Source of the DNA: Janthinobacterium saanense
Lineage (GTDB): Bacteria; Pseudomonadota; Gammaproteobacteria; Burkholderiales; Burkholderiaceae_D
DNA: 64,000 bases
Assembly (NCBI RefSeq): GCF_014200675.1
Contig: NZ_JACHCI010000005.1
Location: forward strand, 266,988 to 330,987
Direction: 5' to 3'
Below the pieces are notes generated by a model. That model had not been told where the DNA came from and did not search any database. It worked only from the letters and a program-made list of their open reading frames with translations. The position numbers were made by a program, and so were the translations under genes. Positions 1 through 8,500 of this stretch are shown in pieces. Positions within the stretch are counted from its first letter, which is position 1. Each line of letters begins with the position of its first letter.

Positions 1-595
1 CGCCAAAGCTGTCGAAGGCGTCTTTCAGCTGTTCCACGTTGTTATAGTCGAGTACCAGCGTGTGCTTGACGAAGTCTTCCGGCACGCCGGCCGAGGTCGG
101 GTTGCCGAAGGTGAGCAGGCCGCTGCCCGCCTTGACCAGCAGGGAATCGGCGTGGCCGTGGTAGCAGCCTTCAAACTTGACGATCTTGTCGCGGGCGGTG
201 GCGCCGCGCGCCAGGCGCAGGGCGCTCATGGTCGCTTCCGTGCCCGACGACACCAGGCGCACTTGTTCGATGGACGGTACCAGGCGCGTGATTTCCTCGG
301 CCATCAGCACTTCGCCTTCGGTCGGCGCGCCGAACGACAGGCCCAGCGCGGCGGCGTCCTGCACTGCCTTGATCACTTGCGGGTGGGCGTGGCCGACGAT
401 GGCCGGGCCCCAGGAGCCGATGTAGTCGATATAGCGCTTGCCGTCGGCGTCCCAGAAATACGGGCCTTCGGCGCGCTGAATGAAGCGCGGCGTGCCGCCT
501 ACCGAGCGGAAAGCGCGCACGGGCGAGTTGACGCCGCCGGGCGTGGTTTTTTGCGCGCGGGCGAACAGGATGTCGTTCTGTGAAGTCGTCGTCAT
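1..595 (-). CDS. hemL: Glutamate-1-semialdehyde 2,1-aminomutase, N-terminal part (runs off the left edge)
   Basis: The enzyme converts glutamate-1-semialdehyde to 5-aminolevulinate, a cytosolic PLP-dependent step in C5-pathway tetrapyrrole synthesis. The reverse-strand reading from the ATG at 595 begins [20 protein letters not shown] and continues through [15 protein letters not shown] and [16 protein letters not shown], both typical of HemL. About 198 of the usual ~427 residues lie in the window, so the PLP lysine is outside it. The ATG at 595 is the only suitable start and has an AAGG-like ribosome site just upstream. thiD lies immediately upstream on the same strand, so the two may be cotranscribed. 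Confidence 0.95.
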   Translation of the reverse strand, partial: MTTTSQNDILFARAQKTTPGGVNSPVRAFRSVGGTPRFIQRAEGPYFWDADGKRYIDYIGSWGPAIVGHAHPQVIKAVQDAAALGLSFGAPTEGEVLMAEEITRLVPSIEQVRLVSSGTEATMSALRLARGATARDKIVKFEGCYHGHADSLLVKAGSGLLTFGNPTSAGVPEDFVKHTLVLDYNNVEQLKDAFDSFG

Positions 596-644
596 GATGG
601 TACCTTGAATGATGTCGTTGTCGATGTGCGTTGTTGTTCGTTGC

Positions 645-1487
645 TCAGCTGGCGCGCTGGAACAAGCGGTTCGGCACCAGCTTGCCCATGCCGTAGCGCC
701 GCGCATGCGTCAGCGCGCCGGCCGTGAATTCCTGCGCCGCCACCACCGCTTGCGGCACGTCGTCTTCATTGTTCGCCAGTGCCAGCAAAGCCGTGGCCGC
801 TGCCGACAGGGTGCTGCCGGCGCCGTTGAAAATGCCGGGCAGGTGCTGCCATTCGTCGTGGCGCACCACGCCGTCTTCGCCAAACAGGGTATTGGCGCGC
901 AGCTTGCCGTCGCCCATGCCTGATTTTGCCGGGTCGGCCGGCATGCCGGTGACCAGCACGTATTCGCAGCCCAGCGCCACCAGGTAGTCGACATCGTTTT
1001 GCAGGGTGTCGGCCGGATCGGCGTCGCGCCAGGTTTCGGCCAGGCGTTCCAGTTCCACCGGCGACAGCACCAGCAAGGTGGTTTGCGGAATCAGCAACTG
1101 GCGCACGGCGGTCAGGATATCTTCATCGTCCATGCCCTGCTCCGGCAGCGCCGAGATGAACGGATCGAGTATCAAGGGCACGTTCGGGTAATCGGAGACG
1201 ATTTCGGCGATTGCCGTGACGTTTTCCACGCTGCCCAGTGCGCCGATCTTGATGGCGGAGACGGCCATGTCTTCCAGCAGCACGCGCGCCTGGTCGGAAA
1301 CCCAGTCGGGATCGACGGCTTGCATGTCTTCCACGCGCGCCGTGTCGCTGATCAACAGGCCCGTGGTGACCGACAGGCCATGGCAGCCGAAGGCTGAAAA
1401 GGTCAACAGGTCGGCCTGGATGCCGATCGCGCCGACAGGATCGGACACGCCGAAGCTTAATATGAGAGGAGAAGTTTGGTTTTGCAC
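645..1487 (-). CDS. thiD: ThiD-like hydroxymethylpyrimidine/phosphomethylpyrimidine kinase with altered active site
   Basis: This is a 280-residue ribokinase-fold protein of the ThiD family, which phosphorylates HMP and HMP-P in thiamine synthesis. The N-terminal signature [20 protein letters not shown] matches the family pattern SDPSGGAGIQADLKTFSALG imperfectly. The C-terminal anion-hole motif, usually GTGCTLSAA, reads GAGSTLSAA near residue 222, so the catalytic Cys is Ser. The LDPVMVA segment reads LDPFISA. These changes suggest a divergent paralogue whose substrate may differ. It lies 49 bases from hemL on the same strand and is divergent from the rubredoxin gene. Family membership is certain; thiamine function is less so. 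Confidence 0.82.
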   Translation of the reverse strand: MQNQTSPLILSFGVSDPVGAIGIQADLLTFSAFGCHGLSVTTGLLISDTARVEDMQAVDPDWVSDQARVLLEDMAVSAIKIGALGSVENVTAIAEIVSDYPNVPLILDPFISALPEQGMDDEDILTAVRQLLIPQTTLLVLSPVELERLAETWRDADPADTLQNDVDYLVALGCEYVLVTGMPADPAKSGMGDGKLRANTLFGEDGVVRHDEWQHLPGIFNGAGSTLSAAATALLALANNEDDVPQAVVAAQEFTAGALTHARRYGMGKLVPNRLFQRAS

Positions 1488-1544
1488 GGCGGGTAGATTA
1501 AGATACCTAATTCAGCATTTTACTTGATTGAAGGGTGGCAGAAC

Positions 1545-1736
1545 GTGAGTAGCAACGAAACAACGCAGCAATTCCAAACGTGGATGTGTCTTATTTGCGG
1601 CTGGGTTTATGATGAAGAGGCCGGCCTGCCCGATGAAGACATCGCTCCCGGCACGCGTTGGGCCGATGTTCCGATGAACTGGACCTGCCCGGAATGCGGT
1701 GCGCGCAAGGATGATTTTGAAATGGTAGTTATTTAA
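1545..1736 (+). CDS. Rubredoxin
   Basis: This is a small one-iron electron carrier of 63 residues. Two CxxC pairs that bind the Fe(SCys)4 centre are visible, in MCLICGWVYDEEAG and WTCPECGARKDDFE, at canonical spacing. A GTG start at 1545 is preferred: AAGGG lies about 10 bases upstream and the protein then starts MSSNETTQQF, a normal rubredoxin length. An in-frame TTG at 1524 would add 7 residues without a better ribosome site. It precedes the pil-chp operon on the same strand and is divergent from thiD. The partner reductase is not in the window. Confidence 0.95.
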   Translation: MSSNETTQQFQTWMCLICGWVYDEEAGLPDEDIAPGTRWADVPMNWTCPECGARKDDFEMVVI

Positions 1737-1836
1737 GCAATTTTAACCGATCGGCATGCCGTACTCCTCTCGACGCGCTTGATGGCGGCCTATGATATGG
1801 TGTACAAGAGAGTGTGCAAGCTTGCCGAATAATCAA

Positions 1837-2265
1837 ATGACGAGTCCACCATTGTCCGATGCTGCGCCTGCCGCCCCGACGATCCTCGTGATCGACGATA
1901 GCGCCACCATACGCAGTTCGGTTGAAAAAGTGTTGACCGGGGCCGGTTATCGCGTGGTGGTGGCCGAGGATGGTTTCGATGCGCTGGCCAAGATCGGCGA
2001 TTGCCGCCCGGCGCTGATCGTGTGCGATATTTTGATGCCGCGCCTCGATGGCTACCGCACCTGTGCGCTGATCAAGGCCAGCGCCGCGTTTCACGCCACG
2101 CCGGTGCTGATGCTGTCGGCGAAGGCGGGCTTGTTCGACCGCGCGCGCGGCGCCCTGGCCGGCGCCAGCGATTGCCTGGCCAAGCCTTTGGCGCGCGAGG
2201 ATTTGCTGGCGGCCGTGCGGCAGCATCTGGGCGCTGGCGTCTGGATGGACCGTATTTTTGAATGA
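1837..2265 (+). CDS. pilG: Type IV pilus response regulator PilG (CheY-like)
   Basis: This single-domain receiver is a phosphorylation target of the ChpA kinase and in Pseudomonas promotes pilus extension. The receiver core TILVIDDSATIRSSVEKVL, the phospho-acceptor segment IVCDILMPRLDGYRTCALIK and the FHATPVLMLSAKAGLFDRARGA-type region (FHATPVLMLS seen) closely match PilG. A C-terminal KPLAREDLL carries the conserved Lys. The start is uncertain: ATG 1837 gives a 15-residue Pro/Ala-rich leader before the domain, and ATG 1792 would add 15 more residues. Neither has a strong ribosome site. It is first in the run pilG-pilH-pilI-pilJ-chpA. Confidence 0.9.
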   Translation: MTSPPLSDAAPAAPTILVIDDSATIRSSVEKVLTGAGYRVVVAEDGFDALAKIGDCRPALIVCDILMPRLDGYRTCALIKASAAFHATPVLMLSAKAGLFDRARGALAGASDCLAKPLAREDLLAAVRQHLGAGVWMDRIFE

Positions 2266-2290
2266 CCCAACGCAGCAAGGAAGCAGATAG

Positions 2291-2656
2291 ATGGCCATAC
2301 ATACAATTCTGATCGTCGATGACTCGCCGACAGAACGCTACTACCTGAGCGAAATGCTGGTGCGCGCCGGTTACGCCGTGAGCACGGCGCAGGACGGCGC
2401 CGACGCGCTGGCCCAACTGAAAACGGCCAAGCCTGACCTGATTCTAATGGATGTGGTGATGCCGGGGGCGAATGGTTTTCAGATCACCCGCGCCATCGCG
2501 CGCGATCCCGATCTGCAGGACGTGCCGGTGATTATCTGTTCCAGCAAGAGCCAGGAAACAGACCGCATCTGGGGCTTGCGCCAGGGTGCGCGCGACTACC
2601 TGGTCAAGCCCGTGGTCGAAGCTGACCTGCTGGCCAAGATCGCAGCGCTTTCTTAA
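2291..2656 (+). CDS. pilH: Type IV pilus response regulator PilH (CheY-like)
   Basis: This is a 121-residue receiver protein. The DD pair is in ILIVDDSPTERYYLSEML, the phospho-acceptor Asp in LILMDVVMPGANGFQ, and the Lys in YLVKPVVEADLL. SPTERYYLSEML and GFQITRAIARDP are typical of PilH, the second CheY of the Pil-Chp pathway, linked to pilus retraction or phosphate drain. It follows pilG by 25 bases and precedes pilI by 3, so it is translationally close to both. AAGGAAG at about 2277 serves as ribosome site. Confidence 0.92.
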   Translation: MAIHTILIVDDSPTERYYLSEMLVRAGYAVSTAQDGADALAQLKTAKPDLILMDVVMPGANGFQITRAIARDPDLQDVPVIICSSKSQETDRIWGLRQGARDYLVKPVVEADLLAKIAALS

Positions 2657-2659
2657 ATA

Positions 2660-3289
2660 ATGGACACGATGCCTGGCAATGCCACGCCCATCGCCGTTTC
2701 TGCACATGCACTTGCCGACCTGCCTGCCGCTGAAACCGGCGTACGGCGGGGACGCTTGCGCCAGTACCAGATGCAATTGCTGGAGCGCGTGCAGGCGGCG
2801 CGTTCCGGCGCCGTAGCGGCCCGCAAGGAACTGGGCGTGATCGTGGGCGGCCAGCACTGCCTGCTGGACTTGACGCAGCTGGGCGAGATCGTCATCCCGG
2901 CCGGCATGCAAATCCAGGGCGTGCCGCTGGCGCAGCACTGGTATCTGGGCCTGGCCGCCATGCGCGGCCGCCTGACGGCGATCATCGACCTGGCCCGTTA
3001 TCGCGGCGACGCCGCCTGCGCAATCAGTGCCGACAGCCGTATCATCACCTTTGCTCCCCGCCTGGGACTCAATTGCGCACTGCTGGTCGAGCGCGTGCTG
3101 GGTTTGCGCCAGCAGCACGGCATGCTCGCCGGCGCCGCCGCATCTGAGGCTGCGCCTTGGGCCCGGCCGTATTCCCTACGCGATGGCGGACAGCAGTGGC
3201 TGCGCCTGGACCTGGCGCTGCTGGCGCAGGAAGCGCGGTTTCTGGACGCCGGCTTTGGCAGCGCCAGCCTGTATGGAGAGCATCGCTGA
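2660..3289 (+). CDS. pilI: CheW-like adaptor PilI
   Basis: This 209-residue protein has one CheW domain from about residue 45 onward ([21 protein letters not shown], then [18 protein letters not shown]). In Pil-Chp systems PilI couples the receptor PilJ to the kinase ChpA at the inner membrane. It starts 3 bases after pilH. Its TGA overlaps the pilJ ATG by one base (3289), which indicates translational coupling. An alternative start at ATG 2669 would remove three residues. Confidence 0.88.
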   Translation: MDTMPGNATPIAVSAHALADLPAAETGVRRGRLRQYQMQLLERVQAARSGAVAARKELGVIVGGQHCLLDLTQLGEIVIPAGMQIQGVPLAQHWYLGLAAMRGRLTAIIDLARYRGDAACAISADSRIITFAPRLGLNCALLVERVLGLRQQHGMLAGAAASEAAPWARPYSLRDGGQQWLRLDLALLAQEARFLDAGFGSASLYGEHR

Positions 3290-5517
3290 TGGCCGCTCAC
3301 TCCCCTATCCTGGCCGCTGGCAGTGCAGAGCATGCTGATGGCGTGATCTTGCCGGGCGACCTGCCGCTGCGCCTGCGCGACGCGCTGGGGCGGCGCAAGT
3401 CGCTGGCCACTGCGCCGGCCAGGGATTTGAAGCTGCCCCTGATCGGCCATTTGCCGCTGCAAAAACAATTGAGCATCCTGTCGACCGTGATGGCCTTGAG
3501 CCTGGCGGCCAGTCTGCTGTTCGTGGGTTTGAATACGCGCAGCGGCAATATCGCTTCGGCGCAGACGCAGCTGGCCAGCGATGCGCTGATGCATTCGCAG
3601 CGCATCGGCAAGGCCGCGCCCAATGCCGTGCAGGGCAACCAGGATGCGTTTCGCCAGCTGGAAGAAAGCCGCAATGAGCTGAACCAGGATTTTCGCCTGA
3701 TGGCGCGCGGCGGCACCTATCACGGCCGCGACATCGGCGAATCGCGCTCCACCCTGCTGGCGGCGGTGGCGGACGCGCGCAAAAAATGGGCTAGCAGCGA
3801 CCGCGCGGCCAGCACCATCCTGCGCCTGAAGGCGGAACTGGGCGACTTCGACAAGGCCTTGCAGCAGTTGAACGCACTGTCGCCCGCCTTGCTGGCGCAG
3901 ACCGAGGAAATCGCCGCACTCAAGCTGCAACGGGGTGGCAATGGCCACGACCTGGCGGTTGTCGGCCGCCTGATGATGCTGACCCAGCGCATGAGCCGCA
4001 GCGCCAGCGAGTTTCTCGCTTCCGGCAGCATCAGTTCGGAAACGGCTTTTTCGCTGGGCCGCGACACGACTTATTTTCGTTCCGCCGTCGATGGCCTGCT
4101 CAATGGCAGCGTCTCGCTGCAACTGGCGCCCACGCGCGATCCGGAATTGCGCGACCGCCTGGTGGCGCTGAAAGCCAATTTTGACCGCTACCAGAAGCTG
4201 GTGTCGTCCATCCTCGACCGGCTCGACAAATTCAGCGCGGCGAAAGGCGCCGAGCAGCTGATCTTCAATGAAAATGAAGACTTGCGCCAGCGTTTGACCC
4301 TGCTGCAGCAGATGTATCACGCCAACCAGGAAACCCTGGGCCTGGAATTCTGGCTGATGGTGGCCGGCGTGCTGGTGACCTTGATCGGTGCGGCCGGCAT
4401 TGGCCGGGTGTTGCTGCAAGACTCCGTCAACCGCACGCACGATGCCGAGCGGCGTCGCCAGGAGGCGGAAATCTTGCGCTTGCTGTCGCAGGAAAAAGAA
4501 GAAGAGGCCAAGGCCAAGAATGAGCAGAGCCAGGCCGCCATCCTGCGCCTGATGAATGAACTGCAAAAGGTGGCCGATGGCGACCTGACGGTGCAGGCGA
4601 CGGTGTCGGAAGACATCACGGGCGCCATCGCCGATTCCGTCAACTACACGGTGGAAGAGTTGCGCGGCCTGGTCGGGCGGGTGACGGCCACCGCCGAACA
4701 GGTGAACCGCGCGTCGACGCAGGCGCAAAGCATTTCCAGCAAATTGCTGATCGCTTCGCAGCAGCAGTCGCGCGAGATTCTCGACGCCAGCGCCACGGTG
4801 GTCAATATGGCCAATGCGATTACCGACGTGTCGAAATCGGCCAGTGAATCGGCCGACGTGGCGCGCCAGTCGGTGGCGGCGGCGCTGCAGGGATCGACGG
4901 CGGTGGAAAACGCCATCAAGGGCATGCATGAAATCCGCGAGCAAATCCAGGATACTTCCAAGCGCATCAAGCGCCTGGGTGAATCGTCGCAGGAAATCGG
5001 CGAAATCACCGAGCTTATTTCCGACATCACGGAACAGACCAATGTGCTGGCGCTGAACGCCGCCATCCAGGCCGCATCGGCTGGCGAGGCGGGACGCGGT
5101 TTTTCCGTGGTAGCCGAAGAGGTGCAGCGCCTGGCTGAACGCTCGGCCGCTGCGGCCAAGCAGATCGGCGCGCTGGTGCGCACGATTCAGGCCGACACCC
5201 AGGACGCCACCCGGGCGATGGAAAAATCGACGCAGGGGGTGGTCGAAGGGGCGCGCCTGTCCGACGCGGCCGGCGCGGCCCTGAGCGACATCAGCCAGGT
5301 ATCGAAACACCTGGCGGAACTGATCCAGGGCATCTCGTTCGCCACCGGCGCGCAGGCTGGTTCGGCCAGCGGCGTGGCCTTGAATATCCAGCACATCCTG
5401 AGCGTGACGGAGCAGACCCAGGATGGCACGCAGCAAACGGCGCAGTCGATTCATAAACTGTCGATGCTGGCGCAGGAACTGAAAAATTCGGTGTCGCGGT
5501 TCCGCGTCTCCGCGTAA
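3289..5517 (+). CDS. pilJ: Type IV pilus methyl-accepting chemotaxis protein PilJ
   Basis: This is a 742-residue inner-membrane chemoreceptor. A cytoplasmic leader of ~60 residues precedes TM1 ([20 protein letters not shown]). A periplasmic PilJ-type sensor (residues ~85-345) contains the four-helix-like [15 protein letters not shown] segment. TM2 is near residues 352-375 ([19 protein letters not shown]). A HAMP-like linker and a signalling domain follow, with the hairpin tip [20 protein letters not shown]. The start was chosen at 3289 because it overlaps the pilI stop by one base; upstream in-frame codons lie inside pilI. No CheR-type methyltransferase gene (pilK) is present in this cluster. 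Confidence 0.92.
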   Translation: MAAHSPILAAGSAEHADGVILPGDLPLRLRDALGRRKSLATAPARDLKLPLIGHLPLQKQLSILSTVMALSLAASLLFVGLNTRSGNIASAQTQLASDALMHSQRIGKAAPNAVQGNQDAFRQLEESRNELNQDFRLMARGGTYHGRDIGESRSTLLAAVADARKKWASSDRAASTILRLKAELGDFDKALQQLNALSPALLAQTEEIAALKLQRGGNGHDLAVVGRLMMLTQRMSRSASEFLASGSISSETAFSLGRDTTYFRSAVDGLLNGSVSLQLAPTRDPELRDRLVALKANFDRYQKLVSSILDRLDKFSAAKGAEQLIFNENEDLRQRLTLLQQMYHANQETLGLEFWLMVAGVLVTLIGAAGIGRVLLQDSVNRTHDAERRRQEAEILRLLSQEKEEEAKAKNEQSQAAILRLMNELQKVADGDLTVQATVSEDITGAIADSVNYTVEELRGLVGRVTATAEQVNRASTQAQSISSKLLIASQQQSREILDASATVVNMANAITDVSKSASESADVARQSVAAALQGSTAVENAIKGMHEIREQIQDTSKRIKRLGESSQEIGEITELISDITEQTNVLALNAAIQAASAGEAGRGFSVVAEEVQRLAERSAAAAKQIGALVRTIQADTQDATRAMEKSTQGVVEGARLSDAAGAALSDISQVSKHLAELIQGISFATGAQAGSASGVALNIQHILSVTEQTQDGTQQTAQSIHKLSMLAQELKNSVSRFRVSA

Positions 5518-5583
5518 GGTCTGGCAGACGCCGTCAAGATAGGGTGTTGCGATTTCGCGTACGATTGATTAACCGAGGCATGC

Positions 5584-8500
5584 ATGAGCACAGCTGATAG
5601 TCCGCAACAATCCAGGCAGTTCGACAGCGAGCCCTTGTCATGGGTGATGGCGGAAATCCGCGAAGCGCTGGGCCGCTCCAAAACGGCCTTGTTCGAGGCC
5701 GGCGGGCGCGAACGCGAAGAACGCGCCACCGCTTTGCAGCATGCACGCTCGCATTTGCATCAGGCGCATGGCGCGCTGGTGATGGTCGACGTGGAAGGCG
5801 CCAGCATGCTGACGGCCGGTGCGGAACAGGCGCTGGCGCGCTTTCGCGACGGCAGCCTGGAATACACGGTCGATCATGCACAGGTCGTGAGCGAGCTGTA
5901 TCAAGCGATTGTCGAATACCTGGAAGACTTGCTGGCTGGCGCACCGGCGCAGGCAACGCGCTTGTTCCCGTATTACCGCGCGCTGCAAACCATGCTGGGC
6001 GCGGAGCGCATCCATCCGGCCGAGCTGTTTTTCCCGCCCGCGCCACCGCCCGGCTTGTCCATCGCGCTGGCCGAGCCCGTGATCGCCGCCGATTATCCGG
6101 CCTGGCGCACGCGCTTTGAAAAATCTTTATTACCGTTTCTGAAGGCCCAGGAACCGCAGGCGCAACGCCAGCACGCCGCTGCCCTGCATGACACCTTGAT
6201 GCTGGTGGCCGATGCGCAGCACGATGGTTACGCGCGTACCTTCTGGTTTGCCATGCAAGCTTGCGCCGAGCTGGCAGCCAGCGGGCAGGGCGCGGGCAGC
6301 CTCGCCTCTAGCCTCTACCTGAAGCAGCTGTTTGGTTCGATGAACCAGCAATTGCGCCGTCTGGCGCAAGGTACGGGCACTTTGCCCGAGGCGCTGCTGC
6401 GCGAAGCCCTGTTCTTCATCAGCAGCGCCCAAGAGCCGACACCGGCGGCGCAGCAGTTGCGCGCCGTGTTCGCACTCGATGGCTTGCTGCCAGACGACGT
6501 GGAAACGCGGCGTTATGGCCAGGTCGACCAGGACGCCCTGCAGGGTGCATGCGCGGCGCTGGCCCAGGCACGCACCAGCTGGACCCGATTGGCGCAAGCC
6601 GATCTCGATCCTGCGCTGGCCGGCGCGTTCGATACTTCCTTGCAGCAGGCGGCGCAGCATGCCGAGACCTTGAAAGTGCCGGCCCTGGCCAGCCTGCTGC
6701 GCCAGTGCGCGCAAGTGGCAAGGTTAGCCGTCAGCAGCGGGCGCAGCGCGGCGCTGGAGCAGGAGATCGGCACGGCGCTGCTGTTCGCCGAAACGGGCCT
6801 GGAGCAGTTGCGCCGCCTGCCCGACGACTTTGCAGGCAATGCCGAAACCATCGCTGCGCGCCTGCAGGCGCTGCAGGCTGGTGAGGCGCCGCCGTCCTTT
6901 GTCGCGGGCGAACTGACGCGCCAGATCGAGCAGGGGCAAAGTATCGCCGCCCAGGCCGAAGCGATGAAGTCTGGCTTGCGCCAGGTAGAAAAAAAGCTCA
7001 ACGACTACTATGCCGATGCCTCGCGCCTGCCGGCCCTGGCCGATGCAGGGCCCGTGCTGCAGCAGATGCAGGAGACGCTGGCCGGCCTGTCGCAGGATGA
7101 CGCCGTGGCCGCCGTGCGCCAGGTGGCACTGGCGGTCAGCCAGCTGGCGCCGGGCACAGACGCTGAAGTACTGGACGACATCGCGCAAAACGTCAGCGCG
7201 CTGGGATTTTTTGTCGATATGCTGGGCCGCAATGCCGCCGCCGCCAGGGGACGCTTTCATTTTGACGCCGCTGCAAACACCTTCCGCGCGCTGCCGTTCG
7301 AGAAAGTGGCCGCTGCCAGCACTGTGCCGGTACCGCTGCTGGACCAGGAATTGCCGGTGGTCCCGCCATCGTCTGCCGATGTAGCTGCGCTACCCGAGGG
7401 TATCGACGCCGAGATGCTCGATATCTTTTTGGCGGAAGCGCGCGAAGTGCTGGCTTTTATCGACACCACCCTGGCCTTGCCGCGCGAGCAGGCTGCCAGC
7501 GGCGAACACCTGGCCATGCTGCGCCGCTCCTTCCACACCCTGAAGGGCAGCAGCCGCATGATAGGCCTGGCGCAGTTTGCCGTAGCGGCGGGCGCCATCG
7601 AACGCGTCTTGAATACCTGGCTGGCCGAGTCGCGCCCGGCCAGCGACGATTTGTTTACCCTCTTGAATTACGGCTGGTACCAACTCAGCGAATGGGTGGC
7701 CGAACTGGAAGGCGGCAGTGGCCAGGAGCGCGAAGCGGGCATGCTGCTGGACGCCGCCGGCCGCGTGCGCGATGGCGGACCATTCGAATTGCGCAAGCCG
7801 CGAGTGGAATCAGCAGCGCTAAAGCCGCTTGAAAAACCGGCCGTGCCACTGGTCAGCAATGGCAATGTGATCGGTTTGCCATTGGCCACCGCGCCCGCGC
7901 CGCACCAGGCGACCGAAGATAATCTGAAGCATGTGGGCGAGCTGCGCATCAGCCTGCCCCTGTATAACATTTACCTGGCCGAGACGGACGAATTGCTGCG
8001 CGTGCTCACGCGCGATTTCGGCGAGTGGCGCCATGAACAGCGCGCCGTCAGCGGCGATGCGCTGCAAGCCGTGCACACGCTGGCCGGTTCCTCGGGTACG
8101 GTCGGGTTTATCGCCTTGCGCGACCTGGCGCACGCGCTGGAAGTGGCCATCGAGACGGCGGTGCCGCCCGTGACGGGCTTGCTGGACGCGCAGCACGATG
8201 TGCTGGAGCGCGCCACGCAAGTCATCGCGCAGATGCTGCAGGCGTTTGCGCTGGGCGACCTGGCGCCGGCGCAGCCGGACACGATAGCAGCACTCAACGC
8301 GCTGTGGCGGGAACTCACGGCGCCGCCATCCGACAGCGCCGCGCAGCAGCTCGAAACGCTGTTTGCGGATATGTACGCCAGCATCGTTGGCGCACCCGCG
8401 CAGGAAGCGCCGGCGATTGCCTCTGCAGTGGAAGTGCCGCAACTCGATGCGCTGTTTGAAGCCGCCTACGCCAGCATCATCGGCAGCGATGACTTGTTCG

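Noticed and set aside
2998..5454. 818-residue open frame on the minus strand opposite pilJ
   Set aside because: It is a codon-bias shadow of pilJ: Gln/Arg/His-rich, no domain motifs and no ribosome site, while pilJ is unmistakable.
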